Assembly: GCA_036273735.1 (NCBI GenBank)
Contig: DASUHA010000014.1
Span: 8,296-72,295 of the forward strand
Direction: 5' to 3'
Origin: 13-2-20CM-66-19 sp036273735
GTDB lineage: Bacteria > Pseudomonadota > Gammaproteobacteria > Steroidobacterales > Steroidobacteraceae
DNA length: 64,000 bases
Shown here: in pieces, positions 16,509-24,592 of the stretch
Layout of the letters: each line of letters opens with the position of its first letter
Position numbering within the stretch: position 1 is the stretch's first letter
Made by a program: the position numbers and the translations under genes
The notes under the pieces: model-generated
The model's input: the letters and a program-made list of their open reading frames with translations, nothing else
What the model was told of the DNA's origin: nothing
The model's database searches: none

Positions 16509-17105
16509 ATGAAGCAGAAGAACTTCGCGATAGGCGTATGGGGGGCCCTTCTCGGTACCCTCTTATGGTTGTCCGTGGCGGCAGCGCAGGCCCCTGCGAC
16601 GGTTCCCAACTACATCATCGGTCCCGGGGACGAGCTCCAGGTCTTCGTCTGGCAGAACAAGGATCTCAGCGTCACCGTGCCGGTGCGCCCCGACGGCAAG
16701 ATCTCAACGCCTCTGGATGAGGACATGGTGGCTGTCGGCAAGACGCCGAGCCAGCTTGCCCACGACATCGAGGTCAAGCTCTCCGAGTACGTGCGCTCGC
16801 CCCATGTCAACGTCATCGTGACCAAGCCGGCCAGTCTCTTCAGCCAGGTCAAGGTGATAGGCCAGGTCAAGACGCCGGAGGCGATCGCCTACCACCAGGG
16901 AATGACGGTGCTGGATGCAGTGCTGGCCGTCGGTGGCTTGACCGAATACGCCGCGGGCAATCGGGCGCGGATCATCCGCATGGCCGGCGGGTCTCAGCAG
17001 GAAATCCCGGTGCGCCTCGGTGCGCTGGTCAACAGCGGTGACATGTCACAGAACGTGGCCCTCAAGCCGGGAGACGTACTGGTCGTGCCCGAGAGCAGGT
17101 TCTGA
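16509..17105 (+). CDS. Wza-like polysaccharide export protein (XrtA/PEP-CTERM type)
   Basis: A 198-residue outer-membrane/periplasmic export protein. The frame is open from 16353, but MKQKNFAIGVWGALL at 16509 provides a clear signal peptide with cleavage near AAAQA (about residue 27). A Poly_export domain follows (YIIGPGDELQVFVWQNKDLSVTVPVRPDGKISTPL), then one SLBB repeat (KVIGQVKTPEAIAYHQGMTVLDAVLAVGGL). It lacks the long C-terminal region of full Wza, as usual for the short exosortase-locus family. There is no lipobox Cys. It is the first gene of a four-gene operon (export, chain length, tyrosine kinase, barrel) that should move EPS across the outer membrane. It is paralogous to 60544-61110. 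Confidence 0.9.
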   Translation: MKQKNFAIGVWGALLGTLLWLSVAAAQAPATVPNYIIGPGDELQVFVWQNKDLSVTVPVRPDGKISTPLDEDMVAVGKTPSQLAHDIEVKLSEYVRSPHVNVIVTKPASLFSQVKVIGQVKTPEAIAYHQGMTVLDAVLAVGGLTEYAAGNRARIIRMAGGSQQEIPVRLGALVNSGDMSQNVALKPGDVLVVPESRF

Positions 17106-17110
17106 TCGCC

Positions 17111-18760
17111 ATGATGACGAAGCTGGAATCAGTGCGTGACGAGCTGCGGGGCGCCTGGCGCTACCGCTGGATGGCGCTGCTGGCGGCCGCGGGCGTGGCG
17201 GTCGCCGGCTGGCTCGTCATCTTCGGCATGCCGGATCGCTACGAGGCCCAGGCCCAGGTGTTGGTGGATACCCGAACGGCGCTCGGGCCGCTCCTCGAGG
17301 GGCTGGCGACGAATCAGGACGTCAACGCGCAGCTGAATTTCGTCCGCCAGGCGCTGCTCGCCGATCCGCAGCTCACTCAATTGGGGAAGCTGGCCGGCAT
17401 CATCCCGGCGAGCGGCCTCGCACCCAATGACCTGGAGGGGGTGCTCGATGGGTTGCGGGCGCGTATCGACCTCACCGTGGCGGTGACACCCGATCAGGGC
17501 GGCACACCCAGCCCGGGCGGCCGTCCGAGCGTGGGCAGTACCATGTATGGCATCACCTTCCAGGATGCCAACCGTGCGCGCGCCCTGAAGGTCGAGCGGA
17601 TGCTGGTCGACACCCTCATCAACGAGACGCTGGGGGGCAACCAGCGGGGCGCGGAGCGCGCGCAGCAGTTCCTGAAATCGCAGATCGCCGACTACGAGAA
17701 GCGGCTGCAGGCGGCCGAGGATCGGCTCGCGGCCTTCAAGTCGCAGCATCTCGGGGTGATCACCACCGATACCGGCAACAAGCAGAATGGCGGCTTGTTC
17801 GATCAGCTGCAGCACGAGACACAGGCCATCGAGGACCTCAACTCCCAGCTCGCCGTCGCGGAGACGCAGCGCGGGGCGCTCGAGCGCCAGCTCCATGGCG
17901 ACGTGGCGATCTCCTCGGCACCCGCGACGGTGATGGGACCGAACGGGGCCGTGGTCTCGGGAGACACGCTGTCGCAGATCCAGCAGGTCCAGGCGCATCT
18001 CAACGAGCTGCTGCTGAAATACACCGACAAGTATCCCGACGTCATCGCCGCGAAGCAGAACCTCGCGGCGCTGCAGCGCAGGCGCACCGAGGAGATCGCC
18101 GCGCTGCGGCGCGGGGACGCCGATGCCGCGGCGCTCAGCGGCGTGAGCAACAGTCCGGTCTACCAGAGCATCCAGGTGGCACTGAACAAGGCCGACGTCA
18201 GTATCGCGGCGTTGCGGGCGGAGCTGGGCCAGCACCAACAGAGGGCCAAGGAGCTCGAGCACCTTCTCAACACCACGCCGCAGCTCGAGGCGGAGTTCGC
18301 GCAGCTGAGCCGCGACTACGACATCAACAAGAAACAGTACACGGCGCTGCTCTCTAACTACGATAAGGCCAGGCTCGGCGAGCGGGCCGGTACCGCAGGG
18401 GCGGTGCGCTTCGCGATGGTACAGCCGCCGGTCGTGAGCTACGCGCCGGTGTTCCCACCGCGGGGTCTGCTCCTCTCGATCGTGCTGATCGCCGCGTTGG
18501 CGGTGGGCGGCGCGCTCGCCTACGCTCTCAACCAGCTGCATCCGGTCATCGGCTCGCCGACCGCGTTGCGGCGACTGACCGGCATCCCCGTGCTGGCAGT
18601 CGTCGGTGGCGCGTTTCCAACGCGCGCCGCACTGACCGCCCGCGCGCAGATCAAGTTGTTTTCCATCGCCGTGGCGTGTCTGATCGTCGGATTCGTGGTG
18701 GTGGTGGTGCTCAGTTACCTCGGAGTCAGATTGACCGGGATGCCAGTGGTGAACGCATGA
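17111..18760 (+). CDS. polysaccharide chain-length determinant, exosortase-system type (Wzz/GNVR)
   Basis: A 549-residue inner-membrane polysaccharide co-polymerase. Tandem ATG codons lie at 17111 and 17114, five bases after the previous stop. The N-terminal membrane helix (about residues 20-40, WMALLAAAGVAVAGWLVIFG) is followed by a Wzz domain with YEAQAQVLVDTRTALGPLLEGLAT, the signature of the PEP-CTERM-associated subgroup. A long coiled-coil periplasmic region follows (about 170-420), then a GNVR-like segment (TTPQLEAEFAQLSRDYDINKKQYTALLSNYDKARL) and a Pro-rich turn. Two C-terminal membrane helices end the protein. It lacks a fused kinase; the kinase is the next gene, overlapping by ATGA. 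It should set chain length and dock the tyrosine kinase. Confidence 0.92.
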   Translation: MMTKLESVRDELRGAWRYRWMALLAAAGVAVAGWLVIFGMPDRYEAQAQVLVDTRTALGPLLEGLATNQDVNAQLNFVRQALLADPQLTQLGKLAGIIPASGLAPNDLEGVLDGLRARIDLTVAVTPDQGGTPSPGGRPSVGSTMYGITFQDANRARALKVERMLVDTLINETLGGNQRGAERAQQFLKSQIADYEKRLQAAEDRLAAFKSQHLGVITTDTGNKQNGGLFDQLQHETQAIEDLNSQLAVAETQRGALERQLHGDVAISSAPATVMGPNGAVVSGDTLSQIQQVQAHLNELLLKYTDKYPDVIAAKQNLAALQRRRTEEIAALRRGDADAAALSGVSNSPVYQSIQVALNKADVSIAALRAELGQHQQRAKELEHLLNTTPQLEAEFAQLSRDYDINKKQYTALLSNYDKARLGERAGTAGAVRFAMVQPPVVSYAPVFPPRGLLLSIVLIAALAVGGALAYALNQLHPVIGSPTALRRLTGIPVLAVVGGAFPTRAALTARAQIKLFSIAVACLIVGFVVVVVLSYLGVRLTGMPVVNA

Positions 18761-19629
18761 GCATCATCGAGAACGCACTCGAAAAAGTAAGGAGGGCGCC
18801 CACCGCGCCCGCCGGCAGTGCCGCCCCGACTCTGCAGGCGCCGCCTATCGAAGTGCCCGGTGATGCCGGCCAGCGGGCGATCCTGCCGCCACAGCGGCGG
18901 ATCTCGATCGACTTCAATCTGCTGCGCGCCCAGGGAGAGATACCCGAGGCGGGCCTGGAGCGCAGGTTTGCGGACTACTACCGCGAGATCAAGCGCCCGC
19001 TCGTCCAGGCGATGCTCGCCGCGGACGCTGGCGCACAGTCGAGGCTCGTTCTCATCACGAGCGCCCTGCCGGGCGAAGGCAAGACTTTCACGGCTCTCAA
19101 CCTCGCGCTCAGCGTGGCACGGGAGCGTGACGTGTCCGTGCTCCTCGTGGATGCAGACCTCCCGAAAGGACACTTGAGTCGCACCTTCGGGTTGCAGGGC
19201 ACACCGGGCCTGCTCGATGCCCTCGCGGACGAGGCGGCAGATGTCGAATCCCTCGTGGTCGGCACCGATATCAGGGGATTCGAGATTCTGCCGGCCGGCA
19301 ACTCTGTCGAGGGGGTGGCAGAGCTCGTCGCCAGCGCGCGCATGGGCCAGATCGCCGCACGGCTCACGGCGCGCAATCCGCGCCGCCTGGTTCTGTTCGA
19401 CTGCGCCCCGCTTCTCGCCTCGAGCGAAGCCCGGGCCCTCAAGCAGATTCCGGGACAGTTCCTCATCGTCACCCGAGCGGGCAGCACTCCCCGCCAGGCG
19501 CTGCTCGATGCCATTGCCCTCCTCGATAAAACCAAACTGCACGGCCTGGTACTCAATGATGCTCACGCCTCCCGCGGAGACGGCTACTACGCTCATTACG
19601 GCTATTCCGGCTACGGCGCGAAGCCGTAA
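18757..19629 (+). CDS. bacterial tyrosine autokinase (BY-kinase, XrtA-associated type)
   Basis: A 290-residue cytoplasmic BY-kinase with start codon overlapping the preceding stop (ATGA). MSIIENALEKVRR is the usual opening of the exosortase-associated family. Walker A is SALPGEGKT (about residues 102-110), Walker A' is LLVDADLPKG (129-138), and Walker B is LVLFDCAPLL. The C-terminal tail DGYYAHYGYSGYG is a tyrosine cluster for autophosphorylation. It should cycle phosphorylation with the chain-length protein to control polymerisation. The 3' end overlaps the apparent start region of the barrel gene by about 70 bases. Confidence 0.93.
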   Translation: MSIIENALEKVRRAPTAPAGSAAPTLQAPPIEVPGDAGQRAILPPQRRISIDFNLLRAQGEIPEAGLERRFADYYREIKRPLVQAMLAADAGAQSRLVLITSALPGEGKTFTALNLALSVARERDVSVLLVDADLPKGHLSRTFGLQGTPGLLDALADEAADVESLVVGTDIRGFEILPAGNSVEGVAELVASARMGQIAARLTARNPRRLVLFDCAPLLASSEARALKQIPGQFLIVTRAGSTPRQALLDAIALLDKTKLHGLVLNDAHASRGDGYYAHYGYSGYGAKP

Positions 19630-21130
19630 GGCTCGAATCCGCCTCAAGGCCCTCGTCCTGGCGTCGGCGCTGGCACCTGCGCTGGCGCTCGGACAGGCCG
19701 CATCGCCCCAGGACAACACCGCCGCTCCGCCTCCGGTGCAGCCGGTGCAGGGTGTCGGCAGCACGGGAGCCGTGCTGCCCGCCGCGGCAGTGCCCGGGGA
19801 GACTTCCGGCCGCCTCGGCGAGGGTCCTCCCGAGTTCGCTTACTACGGGATCGCCGCCGGGATCGGCGAAACCGACAACGTCAAGCTCTCCTCGACCAAC
19901 CCCAAGTCGCAAACCCTGGCCGCGGCGAACCTCGATTTCGACCTCAAGCGCACCGGCTCGCGCCTCGATGCTTCGGCGCTCGGCGCCTTCACGGACATCT
20001 ATTTCCTGCAGGGCGCCTTCAGCAATCAGGTCCTCGGCAGATTCGATGGGCTTGCGACCGCGAAGCTCTGGTCCGATCGGCTGAAGTGGGTGGTTGCCGA
20101 TGATTTCGGCGAGGCGCAGACGGACCCGTTCGCGCCCATCACTCCGGTCAATGTGCAGCGGATCAACATCCTCTCCACAGGGCCGGACCTCACGCTGCGC
20201 CCGAGCTATTCGACCTTCGTAGACGTCGGCGCCCGTTACTCGCGCACCACTTATCAAAAGAGCCCTTTCGACGGCCACGATCTCCTGGGCTCCGCCGAAT
20301 TCGGTCGTCAGCTCTCGCCGCTTTCGCGCCTGTCGGTCGCCATTCAGGGCGAGCAGCTGCGCTTCGACAATACGCTGGTCAACACGAACTACGACCGGCG
20401 GGCGGCGTACGGCCGCTATGTCCTACTGGGCGCAAGGACTTCGATCGATGCGCAGCTCGGGGCGACCCAGGCGAACGACGCCGAGTCATGGAAGACGAGC
20501 CCGCTGGTGCGCCTGCTGGTGACACGCCGGCTGTCTCCGTATTCCGATGTGACCCTTTCCGGAGGGAGGGAGTACAGCGACGCCTCGCGCAGCTTCAGCA
20601 GCTTGGAAGCCGGTCCGGCCGGAGGCATCACCGTGGCCCCGGTTACGCAGACTACCGCCAATTACCTGCGCACCTACGGGTCGGCCGGCTGGCGCTTCAG
20701 GCGGCTGCGAACGACAGTGGGACTTGCCGGCAACTGGGAGCGCGACATCCACGACCTTCAGACCATCTACGATGCCACTCGCGCGGGTCTCGCACTCAGG
20801 CTCGAGAGAGCGATGACGCCCGAGTTGTCGGCGAATCTCACGGGCTCGGTGGATCAATACCGCTACCTGAACGAGGGCTTCACGGACAAGATCGGCACCG
20901 TGGGCGCCGGGCTCACGTATCGAGCCGCGCGCTGGGTGATGCTCTATGCCAGGTACGACCACTCATTCCGCCGCAGCTCCGGCGCGCCGGGGACGCCGTT
21001 TCTGAGCACTTCCGTCTATGACGAGAACCGGGTTTTCATCATGATCGGCTACCGGCCGCATTCGGCGGACATGGAGCCGGGCGTGGAGCCGGGCGTGTCA
21101 CCGGGCTACGGTGGGACCCCCACCCCCTGA
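19556..21130 (+). CDS. outer-membrane beta-barrel protein of an exosortase-type EPS locus (TIGR03016-like)
   Basis: About 524 residues, start uncertain. No ATG, GTG or TTG occurs in frame after the kinase stop and before the hydrophobic stretch ALVLASALAPALALGQ, so the nearest usable starts are tandem ATG codons at 19556/19559, inside the kinase gene. After a Pro-rich linker, the protein alternates polar and aromatic residues typical of barrel strands and ends with FIMIGYRPH before a Gly/Pro tail. The family is found only beside PEP-CTERM/XrtA polysaccharide genes and is presumed to be the outer-membrane secretion or anchoring channel. An ATT start nearer the signal, or a sequencing error, are alternatives. 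Confidence 0.8.
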   Translation: MMLTPPAETATTLITAIPATARSRKARIRLKALVLASALAPALALGQAASPQDNTAAPPPVQPVQGVGSTGAVLPAAAVPGETSGRLGEGPPEFAYYGIAAGIGETDNVKLSSTNPKSQTLAAANLDFDLKRTGSRLDASALGAFTDIYFLQGAFSNQVLGRFDGLATAKLWSDRLKWVVADDFGEAQTDPFAPITPVNVQRINILSTGPDLTLRPSYSTFVDVGARYSRTTYQKSPFDGHDLLGSAEFGRQLSPLSRLSVAIQGEQLRFDNTLVNTNYDRRAAYGRYVLLGARTSIDAQLGATQANDAESWKTSPLVRLLVTRRLSPYSDVTLSGGREYSDASRSFSSLEAGPAGGITVAPVTQTTANYLRTYGSAGWRFRRLRTTVGLAGNWERDIHDLQTIYDATRAGLALRLERAMTPELSANLTGSVDQYRYLNEGFTDKIGTVGAGLTYRAARWVMLYARYDHSFRRSSGAPGTPFLSTSVYDENRVFIMIGYRPHSADMEPGVEPGVSPGYGGTPTP

Positions 21131-21134
21131 GCCA

Positions 21135-21608
21135 TCAGTCGAGCGCGACGCTGACCTCGACTGAAAGCGAGCTGGAGACCTGCTCGGTGTTGTAGGCGGA
21201 GATGGCGAAGTAATAGGTGCCGGGCGGAAAGGTGCTGGCGTTGATGACATAGGAGGTTTGCATCGGACTGGTGATCTCGATGCTGCCGGTGTAGTCCTGC
21301 GAGGCGGTGCCGTAGTGCAGGGTGTAGCCGGCGAGGTCGGTAAGAGAGCTGCCGTCGCTGTTGCGCCTGGGCCGGCTCCAGGTCAGCGCAATCGATTTGT
21401 CGGACGGATCTGACAGGGATGATCCGCCACTCGCGCTTCCCGAACCACCGACACTGACGGCGGTCAAGCCACCGCCCGTCGGGCCATTCGCGCTGACGGC
21501 TGCCGCGCTGTTCGAGTCATCCGGACCGCAGGCGCAGAGGCCCATACACATGAGCGCCGCGAGCGCGAGTTGCGCGATGCGCGGCGATCCGACCCCTCCG
21601 ATCATCAT
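21135..21608 (-). CDS. small lipoprotein with a fibronectin type III-like domain
   Basis: A 157-residue lipoprotein. The ATG at 21608 (MMIGGVGSP) has GGAG and AGAAGAG purine tracts upstream; an upstream in-frame ATG at 21638 is less likely. Lipobox GLCAC is followed by a low-complexity Ser/Gly linker and one FN3-like domain (SIALTWSRPRRNSDGSSLTDLAGYTLHYGT ... PPGTYYFAISAYN). It is paralogous to 47066-47569 (shared SLTDLAGY/TLTDLAGY and PGTYYF). It lies tail to tail with the barrel gene (4 bases apart). A near-consensus sigma-54 promoter lies 100 bases upstream. An extracellular matrix or envelope adhesin-type role is inferred. Confidence 0.82.
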   Translation of the reverse strand: MMIGGVGSPRIAQLALAALMCMGLCACGPDDSNSAAAVSANGPTGGGLTAVSVGGSGSASGGSSLSDPSDKSIALTWSRPRRNSDGSSLTDLAGYTLHYGTASQDYTGSIEITSPMQTSYVINASTFPPGTYYFAISAYNTEQVSSSLSVEVSVALD

Positions 21609-21707
21609 GGTCACTCTTCTCCACCCTCCATTCGGCAAGGCACCCGTCCACGGTGCCGCTGCCGTCTCGTTCGACCCGGCCTCCCGCCAAGTACCAGGAC
21701 CAGCAAA

Positions 21708-21723
21708 TGCAGCTCACGTGCCA
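21708..21723 (-). promoter_or_regulatory. near-consensus sigma-54 promoter of the FN3 lipoprotein gene
   Basis: Read on the minus strand, TGGCACGTGAGCTGCA has a perfect -24 element (TGGCACG) and a -12 element differing by one base (CTGCA for TTGCA) at the exact spacing. It predicts a leader of about 90 bases. The sigma-54 activator gene at 36070 encodes a candidate partner. Confidence 0.78.
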
Positions 21724-22103
21724 GAATGGCATGTCGTTGTTTCCAAAGGGAAAAATGTCCTTGACGCAGGCGTTACGGGGCGATTGGACATAGCCCTGTC
21801 GGGTGGCAACGACTCGGCGATGAGATCGAAGTCTCTCGATGGGGTCTAACTCGCTGATTTTATTATTATTTTAGACTGTCTCTTGCTGCCGACGCCTGGA
21901 TGCGGCGGAATGAGCATCCTTGTCAATCGATGTCGTCCCACGGCGACCTCGAGGTGCGCCCACGCCGCAGCACGTTCCAACATCGTGACGTTGCGCACAA
22001 AGAGGGCAGTGCTGCGGCTACTGCAGCCGTCGCGGTGCGTATACACTCTCTCGAGGGGTTGTGAGCTCAGGTCCATCGCTCACGACCGATCCATAACATA
22101 AGA

Positions 22104-22120
22104 CGTGCCATTCGGGCACG
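22104..22120. promoter_or_regulatory. inverted repeat CGTGCC-N5-GGCACG before the ACP gene
   Basis: A perfect 6-bp inverted repeat with a 5-base spacer sits in the leader of the ACP/ligase operon. It could be an operator or a small RNA hairpin. Only the repeat itself is seen. Confidence 0.35.
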
Positions 22121-22147
22121 CTCAGTCATCACAAGGTACTCAGCACC

Positions 22148-22387
22148 ATGGCGGTGAGATCCACAATTACCACTCTCTTTCAGGAAGTCGCCCGGGAGCA
22201 GCAGCGCCAGCTCGCGCCACTCACGGATGACCTGAAGCTGCTGCAGTGCGGACTCGACTCACTGAGCTTCGCACTCATCGTGGCGCGCCTCGAGGACACG
22301 CTCGGGTACGACCCGTTCGACACGGCGGAGAGTTTCCCCGTCACCTTCGGGGATTTCGTCAAGCTGTACGAAGCCCGCGCGGCTTGA
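22148..22387 (+). CDS. acyl/peptidyl carrier protein
   Basis: A 79-residue carrier protein. The phosphopantetheine attachment serine is Ser38 in LLQCGLDSLSFALIVARLE, with the usual D-S-L core. The domain is complete, with helix I at about residues 5-20 and an acidic helix II region. It is encoded 4 bases before the AMP-forming ligase gene, so the pair probably loads an acyl or amino-acyl group. It differs strongly from the second carrier (27300-27578), suggesting separate cargo or separate steps. Confidence 0.85.
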   Translation: MAVRSTITTLFQEVAREQQRQLAPLTDDLKLLQCGLDSLSFALIVARLEDTLGYDPFDTAESFPVTFGDFVKLYEARAA

Positions 22388-22391
22388 TTCC

Positions 22392-23828
22392 ATGGCTCTT
22401 CGGGACGCGGTGATCGAGGCCGCTGCGGCGCGCGGCGGCGCGCTGATCGGTCCGGCGCGGACGATACCGCTGGCATCGCTCGCTCAGGGCTCGTGTTTCG
22501 GCGGCAGTCTCGAGGCGTTGCGCGGCCGCTCGGTGATCGTGGCGATATGCGATCAGCTCACCGCGGCAGTGGCACTCCTCGAGCTCGATGGCATTGCGCG
22601 GCGCATGGTGCTCTGCACTCCCGATCTGTCACCGGAGCATCTGCCCCATGTCGTGCGCAGTGCGCAGGCGGACGCCTGGCTGGGAGACGCTTCGAGCAGC
22701 GAGCCGCCTGCGGGAGTGGGACTCGAATTCGCCGTGGCGGCAGAGCTGAAGCCCGCCGGCGGCGGATGGCCTTCGCCGGGTGATGCTCCGCGCGCGTGGG
22801 ACACGGAGTGGGTGCTTCTCACCTCGGGAACCACCGGTGCGCCGAAACTGGTGGCACACACGCTCGCGAGCCTCAGCAACGTCCTTGGCCGGAGTGCTCA
22901 GCCAGAAGGGCGCCCGCCGGTAGGACAGGCGCCGGAGCAGCCCGCGACACCGGTCTGGAGCACGTTCTATGACATCCGCCGCTACGGCGGCCTGCAGATC
23001 TATCTTCGCGGGCTCTACGCCGGCTCCCTCCTGCTTTCGAGCAAGGAAGAGGACACGACGCAGTTCCTGGCGCGGGCGGCCGCAGCGGGCGTCACCCACA
23101 TCTCGGGTACGCCCTCGCATTGGCGCAAAGCACTGATGAGCGGGGCCACGGCCGGCTTCTCTCCGACTTATGTACGCCTTTCCGGTGAGATCGCCGACCA
23201 GGGCATTCTCGATGCGCTGCGCACGGCGTTTCCACGCGCAGTGGTGGCGCATGCCTTCGCCTCCACGGAAGCCGGTGTCGGTTTCGAGGTGCGGGACGGG
23301 CGCGCAGGATTTCCCGCGAGCCTGGTCGGCACATCCGAGCATGGCGTCGAGCTCGACGTCAGTCGCGGAACGCTGAGGATCAAATCGCCCGGCAATGCGG
23401 CGGCGTACCTCGGCGCGGCCGCCCCGTCTCTGCGGGATGCCGACGGATTCGTCGATCTGGGCGATCGTATCGAGCTACGCGATGGACGCTACCATTTCGT
23501 CGGCCGCCGCGGCGGCATCATCAACGTCGGCGGCCTGAAGGTGCATCCGGAGGAAGTCGAGGCGGTGATCAACTCGCATCCGCGCGTGCGCATGTCGCTG
23601 GTGAGAGCGCGGCGCAATCCCATCACCGGTGCCGTAGTCACGGCAGATGTCGTCCTGGCGGATGGCGCCACAGCGGCGACCGAGAACGGGGCGGATGAGC
23701 GCATCCGCCTGGAAATCCTCGAGGCCTGTCGCACGACCCTGCCGGCGCACAAGGTGCCGGCGCTCATCCGCTTCGTGCCCTCGCTCGAGATGTCGGCTTC
23801 GGGAAAGCTGGTGCGGCCAAGTGCGTAA
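22392..23828 (+). CDS. AMP-forming acyl(-carrier protein) ligase
   Basis: A 478-residue ANL enzyme, somewhat short in its N-terminal part. Motifs: WVLLTSGTTGAPKLVAHT (A3 P-loop), AFASTEAGVGFE (A5), VDLGDRIELRDGRYHFVGRRGGIINVGGLKVHPEEVE (A7/A8 hinge), and EMSASGKLVRPS (A10 catalytic Lys). It should adenylate a carboxylate and pass it to the phosphopantetheine of the carrier encoded just upstream. The role parallels the acyl-CoA ligase found with ACP, decarboxylase and hydrolases beside XrtA exosortases, though I cannot tell whether it belongs to that family. Its 3' end overlaps the SDR gene by 8 bases. Substrate unknown. Confidence 0.86.
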   Translation: MALRDAVIEAAAARGGALIGPARTIPLASLAQGSCFGGSLEALRGRSVIVAICDQLTAAVALLELDGIARRMVLCTPDLSPEHLPHVVRSAQADAWLGDASSSEPPAGVGLEFAVAAELKPAGGGWPSPGDAPRAWDTEWVLLTSGTTGAPKLVAHTLASLSNVLGRSAQPEGRPPVGQAPEQPATPVWSTFYDIRRYGGLQIYLRGLYAGSLLLSSKEEDTTQFLARAAAAGVTHISGTPSHWRKALMSGATAGFSPTYVRLSGEIADQGILDALRTAFPRAVVAHAFASTEAGVGFEVRDGRAGFPASLVGTSEHGVELDVSRGTLRIKSPGNAAAYLGAAAPSLRDADGFVDLGDRIELRDGRYHFVGRRGGIINVGGLKVHPEEVEAVINSHPRVRMSLVRARRNPITGAVVTADVVLADGATAATENGADERIRLEILEACRTTLPAHKVPALIRFVPSLEMSASGKLVRPSA

Positions 23829-24585
23829 CGTGCTCGTCACCGGCGGGAGTCGGGGCCTCGGACTCGCCATCGCTTCGCGGCTGGCCGCGTGCGGCTACCG
23901 CGTCATTGCGCTCGCGCGCAGTGAGACCAAAGAGCTGCGCGCGGGGATCGATCGCCTGGCGGCCGCCGCTGCGCCCGGCGCGGATCAACGCGGGGCGCAG
24001 ACCGGAGAGCTGCGCTTCCGCGCCTTCGATCTCGCCGACCTCGCCGCGATCGGCGGCCTCGTGGGCGAGCTGCGCCGGGAGGTGGGGCCGCTCTACGGCC
24101 TCATCAACAACGCGGGCTTGGGTACCGCGGGACTCCTCTCCATGATGCGGGATACGGACATCGAGGCGCTGGTGCGTCTGAACACCTTGTCGCCGCTGCT
24201 GCTGACGAAATACGTGGCGCGCGCCATGATGGCCGAGCGCCAGGGCCGCATCGTCAACATCTCGAGCATCGTCGCCTCGAGCGGCTACAAGGGGCTCTCC
24301 GCCTACTCTGCCACCAAGGCCTCGCTCGAAGGCTTCACACGCTCGCTGGCACGGGAGGTCGGCCAGCTCGGCATCACGGTCAATGCCGTCGCGCCGGGAT
24401 TCGTCGACACGGCCATGACCCACGCCATGGACGACAAGGAGCGCGAGCAGATCGCCCGCCGCAGCGCGCTTCGCCGCATGGCGGAGCCGGACGATATCGC
24501 CGCGGCGGTCGAGTACCTTCTCGGCGAGAAGGCGCGCAATATCACGGGCGTCGTCCTGACTGTTGACGCCGGTAACACAGCTTGA
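23821..24585 (+). CDS. SDR-family oxidoreductase (3-oxoacyl-ACP reductase-like)
   Basis: A 254-residue short-chain dehydrogenase/reductase starting at GTG (VRNVLVTGGSRGLGLA), overlapping the ligase gene by 8 bases. The TGGSRGLG motif binds NAD(P)H; NNAG is present; the catalytic Ser-Tyr-Lys is NISSIV ... YSATK. The C-terminal GFVDTAMT and YLLGEKARNITGVVLTVDAG match FabG-type enzymes. It should reduce a keto group, probably on a carrier- or CoA-bound intermediate made with the preceding ligase. It is coupled downstream to the sulfhydrylase-like gene (7-base gap). Confidence 0.9.
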   Translation: MRNVLVTGGSRGLGLAIASRLAACGYRVIALARSETKELRAGIDRLAAAAAPGADQRGAQTGELRFRAFDLADLAAIGGLVGELRREVGPLYGLINNAGLGTAGLLSMMRDTDIEALVRLNTLSPLLLTKYVARAMMAERQGRIVNISSIVASSGYKGLSAYSATKASLEGFTRSLAREVGQLGITVNAVAPGFVDTAMTHAMDDKEREQIARRSALRRMAEPDDIAAAVEYLLGEKARNITGVVLTVDAGNTA

Positions 24586-24592
24586 GGCAACG

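Larger units (their letters stand above)
21609..22147. other. divergent intergenic region before the carrier-protein cassette
   Basis: This 539-base gap contains the minus-strand sigma-54 promoter (21708-21723). The lipoprotein leader contains a GGCACC/GGTGCC hairpin (around 21637-21660). There is an AT-rich tract at 21855-21875. An inverted repeat CGTGCC-N5-GGCACG (22104-22120) lies 27 bases before the ACP start and could be an operator. No gene is supported. Confidence 0.45.

Noticed and set aside
17129..18541. 470-codon minus-strand frame
   Set aside because: Antisense of the chain-length gene, no protein-like features.
21609..21707. Riboswitch in the leader of the first FN3 lipoprotein
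   Set aside because: The leader has only a short GGCACC/GGTGCC hairpin and none of the GEMM-I blocks.
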